Of a DNA stretch of 57,390 bases, positions 17,939 through 26,743 are shown in pieces. The position numbers and the translations under genes are program-made. Within the stretch, counting starts at the first letter, position 1. Each line of letters starts with the position of its first letter. The notes beneath the pieces are model-generated. The model had not been told where the DNA came from. It did no database searches and saw nothing but the letters and a program-made list of their open reading frames with translations. The DNA is from Symbiodinium natans (lineage: Eukaryota; Sar; Dinophyceae; Suessiales; Symbiodiniaceae): the NCBI GenBank assembly GCA_905221605.1, contig CAJNDS010000305.1, positions 112,501-169,890 of the forward strand. Direction: 5' to 3'.

Positions 17939-18479
17939 ACCCTGAAAAGCAACCCGGACCCTAAACACTAAACCCTGTAAGCCGCGAAGGTTAGGGCACT
18001 GCAACCCTAACACATGTCATTGTGAAAACCCTAAACTATGCCTAAACCCGAAACGTTACTTCCTTTGTGGCCCAGTGGTGTCCTTAACCTTTGTTTTTGG
18101 TTCTGGGTTCCCTTGTAAAGTAGCACCCCCAACAAAAAAAGAGTACCAGCCAGGGTACTTCGTGGGGCTCAGTCTGGAGCGTTGTTAAACTTTAACTGTT
18201 AAACCCTAAACCTTAAACCCTAATTCAAACTCTAAACCCGAAACCCACCAAGTCTGAGAACCCCCTGCCTACACGTAGCCACCTTAAAGAAGGGCAAATG
18301 TACCCAAGAAGTAAGGCACAATTCCCTTTTTGTTAGGGTTTAGGGTTTATGGTTTAGGGTTGTAGGGTTTAGGGTTGAGGGTACATTCCCTTTTTTCTTT
18401 GCCCTAATCCATAAACCCTCAATCGTTCAAGCCCAAAACCCTCAGGCAAATGCCATTAAAAAAAGAAAAAACATAAGCC
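17939..18479. other. Diverged repeats, no gene
   Basis: Degenerate CCCTAAA-strand DNA with a diverged copy of the TTATTCCC/TTCCCTT dispersed element around 18068-18160 and another partial at 18320. Nothing else. Confidence 0.4.
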
Positions 18480-18620
18480 CTAAACTTCAAACCCTAAACC
18501 CTAAACACTAAACACTAAACCCTAAACCCTAAACCCTAAACCCTAAAGCCTAAACCCTAAACCCTAAACCCTAAACCCTAAACCCTAAACCCTAAACCCT
18601 AAACCCTAAACCCTAAACCG
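18480..18620. repeat. CCCTAAA array
   Basis: Starts with CACTAAA variants, then about fifteen CCCTAAA units. Confidence 0.92.
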
Positions 18621-18628
18621 CGACCCAG

Positions 18629-18724
18629 GTCACAGCCTCTACCGCTACACCGACTTCGTGGAGGCTGCAGCCTCGGGGTTTTTAGGACTGGTGCGTTTGA
18701 GGGGCCCAGGGGTTTCAATGCCAG
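18629..18724 (+). CDS. Exon-like island, strong
   Basis: Acceptor GACCCAG ends at 18628 and donor CCAG|GTAGGG begins at 18725, the latter continuous with the TTTAGGG array. The frame reads HSLYRYTDFVEAAASGFLGL and then VRLRGPGVSMP. Both splice consensus matches and composition are good. Product unknown. Confidence 0.5.
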
Positions 18725-18880
18725 GTAGGGTTTAGGGTTTAGGGTTTAGGGTTTAGGGTTTAGGGTTTAGGGTTTAGGGTTTAGGGTTTAGGGTTTAGGG
18801 TTTGGGGTTTGGGGTTTGGGGTTTGGGGTTTGGGGTTTGGGGTTTAAGTTTTAGGGTTTAGGGGTCAGGGTTTAGGGTTG
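18725..18880. repeat. TTTAGGG array passing into TTTGGGG array
   Basis: TTTAGGG to 18800, then seven TTTGGGG units, then mixed. Confidence 0.92.
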
Positions 18881-18894
18881 TGAGAGTGTGCATG

Positions 18895-18952
18895 ACTGTC
18901 TCTCTCTCCCTCTCTATCTCTCTGCGTGTTTGTGTGTGTGTGTGTGTGCGCA
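18895..18952. repeat. TC and TG dinucleotide repeats
   Basis: CTCTCTCTCCCTCTCTATCTCTCTGCG-type DNA followed by a TG run; given here only as a microsatellite. Confidence 0.8.
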
Positions 18953-19161
18953 TTGTTTGTTCTTCCTCAGCCCTAAGACCTAAACCCCAAACCAAACCCT
19001 AAACTGAGAGTTGCCCACTCTCAAAGGTTCAGGTTTAGGATCTAGTGTTTAGGGTACCTGCACCTGTGTGCTATATGCATGGTTCACCAGCGGGTAGCTT
19101 TAGAGCGCAAGTATGTACTGTACCCTAAACCCTAAGCCCTAAACCCTAAACCCTTGTACAG

Positions 19162-19227
19162 GAACACGGAGCCGGAGGGTGGGCAAGGATGCTTTCCCTA
19201 GAAGCCGGCAAGCTGCTCACGGACTGA
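19162..19227 (+). CDS. Exon-like island
   Basis: TTGTACAG ends at 19161; the frame reads EHGAGGWARMLSLEAGKLLT then D and TGA at 19225. A second possible acceptor (CTGACAG at 19230) leads to KVFEATKKEELGLG in another frame, so two alternative small exons may overlap. Confidence 0.35.
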   Translation, partial: EHGAGGWARMLSLEAGKLLTD

Positions 19228-19264
19228 CAGCAAAGTCTTCGAGGCCACGAAGAAAGAGGAGCTG

Positions 19265-19371
19265 GGTCTAGGGTTTAGGGTTTAGGGTTTCGGGTTTAGG
19301 GTTTAGGGTTTAGGGTTTAGGGCTTAGGGTTTAGGGTTTAGGGTTTAGGGTTTAGGGTTTAGGGTTTAGGG
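19265..19371. repeat. TTTAGGG array
   Basis: G-strand telomere repeats with single TTTCGGG and CTTAGGG variants. Confidence 0.92.
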
Positions 19372-19378
19372 CTGGCAG

Positions 19379-19481
19379 CCGAAGAGGAGAGAAGGCAGGT
19401 GCCAGCCGCAGCGAGAGCCCCGGAGGCTGCCAGAACAGCCACGCGGCGCCGCGGCTCGTTGCACCTGCACCAGACAGCTGG
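19379..19481 (+). CDS. Exon-like island
   Basis: GGCAG ends at 19378; the frame reads AAEEERRQVPAAARAPEAAR then TATRRRGSLHLHQTA, open to the next TTTAGGG array. CAGCTG|GTGGAG at 19481 is a donor candidate. Alanine, arginine and glutamate richness suggests a helix or coiled segment. TTTAGGG lies on both sides. Confidence 0.38.
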
Positions 19482-19504
19482 TGGAGCAAAACATGACTCG
19501 CTTA

Positions 19505-19625
19505 GGGTTTAGGGTTTAGGGCTTAGGGCTTAGGGTTTAGGGCTTAGGGTTTAGGGCTAAGGGTTTTGGGTTTTGGGTTTTGGGTTTAGGGTTTACGGTT
19601 CAGAGTTTAGGTTTTAGGGTTTAGG
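19505..19625. repeat. TTTAGGG/CTTAGGG/TTTTGGG repeats
   Basis: Mixed G-strand units. Confidence 0.9.
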
Positions 19626-19745
19626 CTAAATCCTCAGCCCACACCCTACATTGTCACCGCTTGTCGGCTCTTTCGGGCCAGTGGAGGAGTGATTCGTTGA
19701 AATAGGCCTACATTCAGCAACCCCCCCCCCTTTAAAAAGAAACGT

Positions 19746-19746
19746 G

Positions 19747-19783
<37 letters not shown>

Positions 19784-19784
19784 G
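19746..19784. repeat. AAT trinucleotide microsatellite
   Basis: About twelve AAT units. The minus-strand frame across it (poly-Ile) is an artefact. Confidence 0.95.
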
Positions 19785-19889
19785 TAAATACACATGAATA
19801 ACAAATCTAAACCCATGAACCTGAGCCCCTGTAAGCCCGAAACCCCGAAACCTTACAAACCCGACAAGCCTGGAAAGCCTGAAGTCTGC

Positions 19890-19990
19890 AAACCCCAAAC
19901 CAGAAACCCTAAACCTTAACCCCTAAGCCCTAAACCCTAAACGCTAAACCCTAAGCCCTAAACCCTAAACCCTAAACCCTAAACCCTCCC
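19890..19990. repeat. CCCTAAA array
   Basis: C-strand telomere repeats with CCCTAAG variants, ending in a pyrimidine-rich tract CCCTCCCCCTCCCTCAG that resembles a 3' splice site. Confidence 0.9.
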
Positions 19991-20000
19991 CCTCCCTCAG

Positions 20001-20065
20001 GTCATGAGCCCGATGTTCTCCTCAGAGGCGCTCCCAATAGCTTGGAAACTCTACATACCAGGCGC
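20001..20065 (+). CDS. Exon-like island, strong
   Basis: The polypyrimidine tract and TCAG end at 20000, as good a 3' splice site as any here. The frame starts on a codon boundary and reads VMSPMFSSEALPIAWKLYIP then GA. Either GC (CCAG|GCGCG) or GT (GCGC|GTTAGGG) could be the donor. Product unknown. Confidence 0.5.
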
Positions 20066-20208
20066 GTTAGGGTTTAAGTTTAGGGTTTAGAGTTTAGGGT
20101 TTAGGGTTTAGGGCTTGGGGTTTCGGGTTGAGGGTTGAGGGTTTGGGGTTTCGGGTTGAGGGTTTTTAGGGTTGGTAGGGTTCTCGGATGCCCACTAGTA
20201 CCCTTATG
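20066..20208. repeat. Degenerate TTTAGGG repeats and element fragment
   Basis: G-strand units to about 20180, then CTCGGATGCCCACTAGTACC, the left end of the dispersed element seen at 714, truncated by the MITE that follows. Confidence 0.6.
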
Positions 20209-20315
20209 CTTGGGATGTTCCCCCTTATACTAGCAGTCCTTCATGGGGAGTATAGTGCCAACTATTCTATATAATCCCTATTGAGGAGTGTTAGTAGAAG
20301 GGGGAACATCCCAAA
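20209..20315. mobile_element. MITE-like palindrome, family 1 copy b
   Basis: TTGGGATGTTCCCCCTTATA at the left and GAAGGGGGAACATCCCAA at the right form terminal inverted repeats of about 30 bases. It lies inside a copy of another dispersed repeat, a nested insertion. Confidence 0.8.
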
Positions 20316-20564
20316 GTTCAGAGTTTATAGGGCTTACAGGGTTTTATGGGGCCTTTAGGGTTTTGAGGGTTTGGAGTGTTGACCGAGGTTTAAGGGGTTT
20401 ACACGGTTTTAGATATGTTGGTAATATAGACTGTTTTGTGTGTCTTCTTCTTTTTTTGGGGGGTGGGGGGGGGGGACGGGGAACGGGGGCTTGAAGGGGT
20501 TTCAGGGTTCTGTCGTTAATGTTCTTTAATGTTGTTCGTCTTTGCAAAGGTGTGTGACTCGCAG
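20316..20564. other. Unique DNA with G run
   Basis: Degenerate telomere-like DNA to 20400, G run at 20458-20475, then AT-rich DNA before the next island. No gene called. Confidence 0.4.
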
Positions 20565-20677
20565 CACGTCTCAACCTTGAAATGTTGAACGGCAACACTG
20601 AGGCAACCCTGTTGAGGGAATACGCTCGGCATGCGAAAAACGAGCCTGTCTTCAACAAACTGCAGCTTGTCCTGCAG
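20565..20677 (+). CDS. Exon-like island, strong
   Basis: ACTCGCAG ends at 20564; the frame runs RLNLEMLNGNTEAT then LLREYARHAKNEPVFNKLQL and VLQ to donor CTGCAG|GTCC at 20677. It looks like a charged amphipathic helix. It stays open 60 codons further into a MITE. A minus-strand frame of 81 codons overlaps; the plus reading has better composition. Confidence 0.48.
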
Positions 20678-20748
20678 GTCCAGACCTTGGGCTCGGGCTT
20701 CGGGCTCAGGGCATTCGAGTCTTTTTTTGGGCTGAAGGCCTGTGAAAG

Positions 20749-20832
20749 AACAGTCCTTCATAGGGATTATAGTACCCCCCCTACTATAATCCCTATTTTA
20801 AGGACTGGTAGTATAAGGAGTAACATTCCAAG
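20749..20832. mobile_element. MITE-like palindrome, family 1 copy c
   Basis: Core AGTCCTTCATAGGGATTATAG and its inverted partner CTATAATCCCTATTTTAAGG, with a right terminus GTATAAGGAGTAACATTCCAA. The outer left terminus is missing. Confidence 0.7.
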
Positions 20833-21057
20833 GTTTTGTTTGCGTTGATAGGGAGGGTGGGGCGGAGGAAGGGCCAAATCCTAAACTTTGCACTCCGAAT
20901 TACCCGACACCCTGAGTGCACCAGCAAACTCCACAGCCGCCTAACTCCCAAAGCCTAAAGCCTCAAGCCTAAAGCCTAAGGCCTAAAGCCTAAAGGCCTA
21001 AACCCTAAGCCGTCACCTCTAAACCCCCAAAGCCCTTGAAGCCCTCAACCTCCACAG

Positions 21058-21140
21058 GCCTGCGCAGCGACTTCGGCATGGACCAGGTGTGGTGTCGCTA
21101 TGCTGGGCCCCCAAACGCGCAGGGCTTTGGAGGGTCGAAG
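21058..21140 (+). CDS. Exon-like island, strong
   Basis: AACCTCCACAG ends at 21057; the frame reads LRSDFGMDQVWCRYAGPPNA then QGFGGSKA. The right edge TCGAAG|GCCCTAAACCC would be a GC donor, a class used by dinoflagellates, and the array on this side is CCCTAAA-like instead of TTTAGGG. Product unknown. Confidence 0.52.
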
Positions 21141-21416
21141 GCCCTAAACCCGAAACCCCGAAACCCTTCACCCTGAACCCTAAACCCTAAACCCCGAAAG
21201 GTGTAAGCTTGTAGGGTTTAGGCTAGGCTTAGGGTTGCTTAGGGCGTTTCCTCTTTTTGTTGGGGGGGGGGGGGGGGGGTGGACTTGGGTTTGAGGTTTG
21301 AGGTTTTAGGACATCCGGGGTTTGGGGTTTAGGGCTCATGGTTTAGGGTTTAGGGCTTAGGGAGTCTCCAGGTTCCTCACGGGCTTTCTTGGCATGATCT
21401 TGTGCACTCTCTCTTT
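21141..21416. other. Diverged repeats, G run
   Basis: CCCGAAA/CCCTAAA-like to 21200, a G run of about 18 (21262-21279), degenerate TTTAGGG to 21365. No gene. Confidence 0.5.
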
Positions 21417-21526
21417 AGGGTTTAGGGTTTAGGGTTTAGGGTTTAGGGTTTAGGGTTTAGGGTTTAGGGTTTAGGGTTTAGGGTTTAGGGTTTAGGGTTT
21501 AGGGTTTAGGGTTTAGGGTTTAGGCT
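21417..21526. repeat. TTTAGGG array
   Basis: About fifteen perfect units. Confidence 0.95.
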
Positions 21527-21562
21527 CTACTCGGCCTTATTTCACAGGCTGGCCAACCCTAA

Positions 21563-21651
21563 CTTGGTATGTTCCCCCTTAAACTAACAGTCCTGAATAG
21601 GGATTATAGTACCCCCTATTCTAATCCTGTTAGTATAAGGCGGAACATCCC
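21563..21651. mobile_element. MITE-like palindrome, family 1 copy d
   Basis: CTTGGTATGTTCCCCCTTAA...AACAGTCCT at the left and CCTGTTAGTATAAGG, GGAACATCC at the right; the centre has GGATTATAGTACCCCCTATT shared with copies b and c. It runs directly into CCCTAAA repeats. Confidence 0.78.
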
Positions 21652-21739
21652 TAAACCCTAAACCCCAAGCCCCCAAACGCTAACCCCTTCGTTCGAAAAC
21701 TGCTGCTGCTGGTTGAGGCTAGGGGAAGATGTTGGCCGG

Positions 21740-22485
21740 TCATGGGCTTAGGGTTTAGGGTTTAGGGTTTGGGGTTTAGGGTTTAGGGTTTAGGGGTTTA
21801 GGGTTTAGCGTTTAGGGTTTAGGGTTTAGGGTTTGGGGGGCTAGGATGGCTCGACCTCAGGTCTGGTGACTACCACCCAGAGCTCAGAAAACATCCCTTA
21901 AGCCGCATTTTGAAATCCTGAACCCTAAGCCCTAAACCCTAAACCCTAAACCCTAAACCCGAAACCCTAAACCCTAAACCCTAAACCCTAAACCCGAAAC
22001 CCTACGACTCTCAGTAAGCTCAGGTTGCAAGCCAACTCAAGAGCTCGACTCCCAGATTGCAGCACTGTGCAAGTTCTGTAGGGGTTCAGGGTTCTGGGTC
22101 AGGGTTTAGGGTTTAGGGTTTAGGGTTTAGGGTTTAGGGTTTAGGGTTTAGGGTTTAGGGTTTAGCGTTTAGGGTTTAGGGGCTAGGGCCTGGGGCAGCA
22201 AAGGTCTAGGGTTTCGGGTTTAAGGTTTAGGGTTTAGGGTTTAGGGTTTACTTTGGTTTCGGGAGTTCTTTTGGCTACGGTAAACCAACCTAAACCCTAA
22301 ACCTTCAACCAGACCTGGGACAGGTTGGTATCAGAGAAGTCGAACCAATAGTGTTAGGTTAACCCTAAACCCTAAGTCCTAAAGCCTAAACCCTAAACCC
22401 TAAACCCTAAACCCTAAACCGCAAACCCCTAAACCCAATGGTCTCGGGTCTAGGGTCCAGGGTGTAAGGTCGGGGTTCCCATCAG
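21740..22485. repeat. Alternating telomere arrays
   Basis: TTTAGGG 21748-21835, CCCTAAA 21920-22005, TTTAGGG 22100-22170 and 22200-22250, CCCTAAA 22365-22440. The island 22015-22072 is open in one frame (SKLRLQANSRARLPDCSTVQ) after CTCAG at 22014 and is a weaker exon candidate. Confidence 0.8.
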
Positions 22486-22523
22486 AGTCGGGAGGCCTCA
22501 TCTTTCGGCTGCCCAAGACGGTG
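22486..22523 (+). CDS. Small exon-like island
   Basis: CCCATCAG ends at 22485 and donor GGTG|GTTTAGGG begins at 22524. The frame reads SGGLIFRLPKTV. CATCAGAGTCGG at its left edge recurs at 24930, suggesting shared ancestry with that island. Confidence 0.38.
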
Positions 22524-22608
22524 GTTTAGGGTTTAGGGCAGAGTTTTGGGGTTTGGGGTTTAGGGTTTCGGGTTTAGGTTTTAGGGTTTAGGGTTTAGGG
22601 TTGGGGAG

Positions 22609-22673
22609 CTGCCAAGAGCCTACAGTGGACCTTCAGAGAGTATCTAAAACGACTTTTAAGCCCTGAACCATAA
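22609..22673 (+). CDS. Terminal exon-like island, strong
   Basis: Frame open from GGGAG at 22608: AKSLQWTFREYLKRLLSPEP, then TAA at 22671 within the first CCCTAAA-like unit. The sequence has helix-like spacing of W, F, Y and L. Product unknown. Confidence 0.45.
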
Positions 22674-22679
22674 ACCTTG

Positions 22680-23560
22680 AAGATCAGGGCTTAGGATTTA
22701 GGGTTTAGGCTTAGGGTTTAGGGTTTAGGGGGTTTAGGGGGTTTAGGGGTTTAAGGTTTATTAGGGTTTACTAGGGTTTTCAACCCTTAGCCCCTATAAA
22801 CGCATGAGCTCCAGACATAGGTCCAGCTGATCGGACCTGCGCCATCGTCGACGCAGAGCACATGCTGCTGAGCATCGTGAGTTCATGTGGTCGTACTTGT
22901 GTTACTTGTGTTGCCGTGTTGTGTGCGTGTGTTTGTGTGTGTGTGTGTGCGTGTCGAGTAGTATCAGTTCTGTTATTTTGAGTGTGTGTTGGCTGGTGAT
23001 ACATGTCTATACGCATAATCCCTTCCCCCTATTATTAAGCGGGCGAGCCCCCCCCCCCCCCCCCTAATAGAAACTTGAAACGTGTTTTCAATATTCGGGT
23101 TATGTTCGCATCCATATGCCATCTTTTGGGATAGGGTTTAGATTGGCTTGAAGCTTTTTGAGGCCCTGAACCCCCCCCCTAATTCGAAATAGGCTTTAAA
23201 AGGCGGCAACGGTTTCGGCAGGATTTTCCGGAAAGTGTTTTGAAAGTGAGGGGTGCGTTTAATACAAGGGGGAAGGGATTAAGTCTGTCCTCCTCCTATC
23301 TTTCTTGCTTCTTTTTTCCCCTGACGTTGCTATAGTCGCGGTTGATCAGCCAGTATTCTCCGTAAACGTGTGTGTGTGTGTGTGTTAAGTTAGTCAGTTA
23401 GCTAGTTAGCTAGTTCGCTAGCCAGTTAGTTAGTTAGTCAGTAAGTTAGTTAGTGTGATGTGTGTTATAGGGACGGGGTGCTGAGAACCAATCATAAAAC
23501 AACCCATGAGCTCTCTGGCATGTCAACCTTTCCACTCCGCACCCTTGGAGTTTCTTACTT
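22680..23560. other. Repeats, GT microsatellite and unique DNA
   Basis: Degenerate TTTAGGG to about 22775; GT run near 22918-22955; C run 23049-23064; GT run at 23370-23385; then GTTA/GTTAGCTA tetranucleotide repeats 23388-23456. No convincing gene in these 880 bases. Confidence 0.5.
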
Positions 23561-23625
23561 TAGGGTTTAGGGTTTAGGGTTTAGGGTTTAGGGTTTAGGG
23601 TTTAGGGTTTAGGGTTTAGGGTTTA
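23561..23625. repeat. TTTAGGG array
   Basis: Nine perfect units in otherwise unique surroundings. Confidence 0.95.
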
Positions 23626-23808
23626 CTTTTCTTGTCTGAAGCCTTGAACCCTAGTCTTTGTGACAGTTGGGTAACATCTTCCATGTCTAAGGTACTTAAA
23701 ACCCAATAAGGAATAGAAACTGACATCTTTATTTCTATTCCAACCATGAACTAGTAGTGTCTCGATGAGTAGCACCTTAGCCCCTAAACCCTACACCCTA
23801 AAGCCTAA

Positions 23809-23904
23809 ATCGCTTTGCGTCCGGACGGCTGTGTGCTCGATCTAAGGTTCAAGCTGCCCCACATTCAGAGTTACAACTTCCAGGAGAGGCCTCTGCCCTT
23901 AAAA
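23809..23904 (+). CDS. Exon-like island, strong
   Basis: Frame of 32 codons from the end of degenerate CCCTAAA repeats to AAAA|GTAGGGTTTAGGG: IALRPDG, then CVLDLRFKLPHIQSYNFQER and PLPLK. It ends on a codon boundary and the next strong island (24224) begins on one, so the two could be joined in frame. No clear acceptor on the left. Product unknown. Confidence 0.48.
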
Positions 23905-24223
23905 GTAGGGTTTAGGGTTTAGGGTTCAGGGTTCAGGGTTCAGGGTTCAGGGTTCAGGGTTTTAAGACCTTAGGGCTTTTTTAGGAGTTTTTTAGGGGCT
24001 CCTTAGGCATATAGGGACTATATAAGGTATATATAGGGGTTTAAAAAGAGGAGTAAGAGTAACATAGGGGCCTAAGTCAGTAGAATGGGCTTCTAGGAAT
24101 TCTAGGAGAGGCCTTTGCCCCGAGTTTCGAGGCATTTGGGCTGAGGAGGTTTTGAAACCCTCAACCCTAAACCCTAAACCCTAAACCCTAAACCCTAAAC
24201 CCTAAACCCTGCAGTCCCTGAAG
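23905..24223. repeat. TTTAGGG/TTCAGGG array, AT-rich stretch, CCCTAAA array
   Basis: G-strand repeats 23905-23962, unique DNA with stacked TATAGGG-like motifs (24008-24045), then CCCTAAA 24165-24210. AGGAGAGGCCT is shared between 23884 and 24102. Candidate intron between the two flanking islands. Confidence 0.6.
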
Positions 24224-24299
24224 GTTAGCAGGTTCAAGAGTCTGAAACCCTCAGCGCTAAACCGCCGCGCCGTTCCGATTAGAGGCTTGTTGAGCCAAG
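24224..24299 (+). CDS. Exon-like island, strong
   Basis: CCTGAAG ends at 24223; donor CCAAG|GTTAGGG follows 24299. The frame starts on a codon boundary: VSRFKSLKPSALNRRAVPIR then GLLSQ. Basic, low in repeats. Product unknown. Confidence 0.45.
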
Positions 24300-24424
24300 G
24301 TTAGGGTCTAGGGTTTGGGGTTTAGGATTTAGGGTTTAGGGTTTAGGGTTTAGGGTTTAGGTTTAGGCTCTAGGGCTGAGGGTTTTTTGTGTTGAAGCTT
24401 CATCCCAGCCCCCCCCCCCCCCCC

Positions 24425-24510
24425 CGACAACCTGGAGCCAGTCAACCTGGGAGGACGCCGTCGCTGTGGCCGAGGTGCAGATGCGGAGGCATGCACACTA
24501 CTTGCAGAGG
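24425..24510 (+). CDS. Exon-like island
   Basis: After a C run of about 20, the frame reads PTTWSQST then WEDAVAVAEVQMRRHAHYLQ and RTGSRAIGGG. A second plus frame is open across the whole island (DNLEPVNLGGRRRCG...), so the true reading needs transcripts. GTGCAG near 24480 and CAGAG|GACT near 24510 are possible edges. Confidence 0.38.
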
Positions 24511-24539
24511 ACTGGGAGTCGCGCTATAGGCGGAGGCCC

Positions 24540-24745
24540 TGTGGCCCTAAGGCCCTAAGGCCCTAAACCCTAAACCCTAAGCCCTAAACCCTAAACCCTA
24601 AGCCCTAAGCCCTAAGCCCTAAGCCCTAAGCCCTAAACCCTAAACCCTAAACCCTAAGCCCTAAGCCCTAAGCCCTAAGCCCTAAACCCTAAACCCTAAA
24701 CCCTAAGCCCTAAGCCCTAAGCCCTAAGCCCTAAGCCCCAAAACC
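24540..24745. repeat. CCCTAAG/CCCTAAA array
   Basis: About 28 units in which blocks of CCCTAAG (five to seven in a row) alternate with blocks of CCCTAAA, a higher-order pattern not seen in the other arrays. Confidence 0.92.
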
Positions 24746-24772
24746 TAAGCCCTGAAACCTACACCCCCACAG

Positions 24773-24812
24773 AAGGAGTATGTTTGTGAAGAAGGAGCTC
24801 GACTTCACGTAA
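24773..24812 (+). CDS. Small terminal exon-like island
   Basis: ACCCCCACAG ends at 24772; the frame reads RSMFVKKELDFT and stops at TAA 24810. A longer frame (KEYVCEEGARLHVTLPSPLA) is also open, so assignment is uncertain. Confidence 0.3.
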
Positions 24813-24908
24813 CCCTGCCATCACCGTTGGCGGTTGTTCATTCTGTGGTTGAGGGCTGAGGGTTGAAGGTCTTGTTTGTAGGGTTGTTCTGAATGCCACT
24901 GCATGCAG

Positions 24909-24977
24909 GAGTCTCGACGGGGATGGCACCATCAGAGTCGGCGTCGCGCAGATGCCAGGGACCGAGATCTTACTCTT
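24909..24977 (+). CDS. Exon-like island with EF-hand-like loop
   Basis: CTGCATGCAG ends at 24908; the donor is CTT|GTTTAGGG. The frame reads SLDGDGTIRVGVAQMPGTEI then LL. LDGDGTI matches positions 2-8 of an EF-hand calcium loop (Asp3, Gly4, Asp5, Gly6, Ile8); position 1 would be Ser here and position 12 is not Glu, so binding is doubtful. EF-hand exons are common in dinoflagellate genes. Confidence 0.45.
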
Positions 24978-25058
24978 GTTTAGGGTTTAGGGTTTGGGGG
25001 TTGGAGTTTGGGGTTTGGGATTTGGGGTGTGGGGGTTTAGGGTTTAGTATTAGTATGA

Positions 25059-25318
25059 TTATGGTGCCAATCTTTCAACAATCAGACTAACAATGCCAGC
25101 TGGAATGTATTCAAAGAATGACGAAACAACAGCTAGGTTAACAGCATTAGTAAGAACAATAATCAGCCTTATGCCACCCATGTCTTTTTGATCGCTACCA
25201 TGATGCTCATCATAACAGTAGCAACACTAGCAAGAACAACGACAAATCATGCAGCACGTTCATGAATACTTTTTTTGTCAACCGTACAAATCACGAGAAC
25301 ATCGTCATTAAGAACCAT
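25059..25318 (-). pseudogene. Broken membrane-protein frame, unrecognised
   Basis: Minus strand. From ATG at 25318 the frame reads MVLNDDVLVICTVDKKSIHE then RAA, TGA (25249-25247), FVVVLASVATVMMSIMVA. A second frame overlaps and continues: DQKDMGGIRLIIVLTNAVNL, then AVVSSFFEYIPAGIVSLIVE and RLAP before TAA at 25059. Both halves are hydrophobic and protein-like, so this looks like one gene with an in-frame TGA and a frameshift near 25195. No family recognised. The region is free of telomere repeats. Confidence 0.4.
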
Positions 25319-25359
25319 ACCAAGTAGCTATACAGTTAGGCAGGGTTACCACTTGTCTT

Positions 25360-25466
25360 TTGCTATTTGCTACTTGCTACTTGTTACTTGCTACTTGCTT
25401 ACTAGCTACGAACCACGAACCACGAACTACGAACTACGAAGTACGAACTACGAACTACGAACTACG

Positions 25467-25528
<62 letters not shown>

Positions 25529-25572
25529 CACTACTGCTACTGCTACTACTGCTACTACTGCTACTGCTACTC

Positions 25573-25651
<79 letters not shown>

Positions 25652-25686
25652 GACTACGACTACCACTGCCACTGCCACTGCCACTG

Positions 25687-25722
<36 letters not shown>

Positions 25723-25860
25723 CTACTACTACTCCTACTACTACTCCTACTACTACTCCTACTACTACTCCTACTACTACTCCTACTACTACTGCTGCTA
25801 CTGCCACTGCTATCGCGACTGCGACTGCCACTGCCACTGCCACTGCCACTGCCACTACTA
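25360..25860. repeat. ACT trinucleotide array with higher-order variants
   Basis: Starts with TACTTGCTACTTG and ACGAACTACGA repeats, then (ACT)n to about 25660 with GCT islands, CCACTG blocks, and a regular ACTACTACTCCT 12-base unit repeated about seven times (25725-25790). Frames of 135-201 codons (poly-Thr, poly-Leu, poly-Val, poly-Ser) in all directions are artefacts. Confidence 0.95.
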
Positions 25861-25869
25861 CGTTCGTAG

Positions 25870-26286
25870 TGCATCATTGACGCCAACCTCTTATATACCC
25901 TATGAAGCCCCTTCAAGGGAGCAAGGAACCAAATTCAGGGCCCCTGTGACTGCCCTTAGTGCTGAGGTGTCGGCCCGCGGGCGATGATCCTGCGCTGGTT
26001 CAGATTCGCCCGGACCTCATGGGTTTGCTTGTGTGGGATCCCCAAACCCTTTCAAAACAGCAAACCCTAAACCCTAAACCCTAAACCCCAAACCTTGTTG
26101 TCAGAGGTTGCAACTCACGACATCCAAGCCCGTTATCGACCTCCCCAAGCCTAACATCACCCTAAGCTCCAAATACAAGAGAGCTGGGCTTAGAGTTTTG
26201 GGTTCAAAACCAAAACTCCTGAACCCAAACTATAAGAAAAGAATTTGGGTCAGCCCAAAAACCCCAACCCCCAGCCCTAAAGATAT
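25870..26286. other. Unique DNA
   Basis: A short plus frame from ATG 25985 (MILRWFRFARTSWVCLCGIP) and an 81-codon frame from 26108 are open but unconvincing. Degenerate CCCTAAA at 26060-26095. No gene called. Confidence 0.35.
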
Positions 26287-26432
26287 TCTAGGCTCCTCAA
26301 GGGAGGAGGGTTCAAGGGGCGCGTGTAACCCAAGCTTCCCTAATATTCCCTAAGACTCCCTAAGTTTTCGAAAGGTCGCCTATGTACCTAACCCCCCCCC
26401 CCTTTGAGCAGACCTCCTTAAGGACCCTACAA
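26287..26432. mobile_element. MITE-like palindrome, family 3 copy
   Basis: CCTCAAGGGAGGAGGGTTCA at the left and CCTTTGAGCAGACCTCCTTAAGG at the right frame a middle with CCCTAAGACTCCCTAAG. The most complete copy without internal telomere repeats. Confidence 0.6.
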
Positions 26433-26743
26433 CCACCACATTCTTCAGTGTACTTGGAGGTCCGTGGGTCGTTAGATACGACCCTCCCTCCCGTAACAAC
26501 CCTATATCCTAAACCCTAAAGCCCAAACCCTAAACCCCAAGCCCTGAACCCTTTTTGTATGAGAAGAGAGGTATGGGCCCCAGAAGGCACTTAGGGGTTT
26601 GTGGATTGAAGTCCCAAAGCGGAGCTTCTGTCCCAAACCCTACAGCCTATACAAGGTCTGTGAACCCTTTAGAGTTTAGGGTTGAGGGTTTCGAGCAAAG
26701 CGTCCCTAATCCCTGAAGCCTAAGCCCTAAACCCTAAACCCTA

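Noticed and set aside
25275-25916. Long frames of poly-Thr, poly-Leu, poly-Val or poly-Ser
   Set aside because: They are translations of an ACT trinucleotide microsatellite in different frames.
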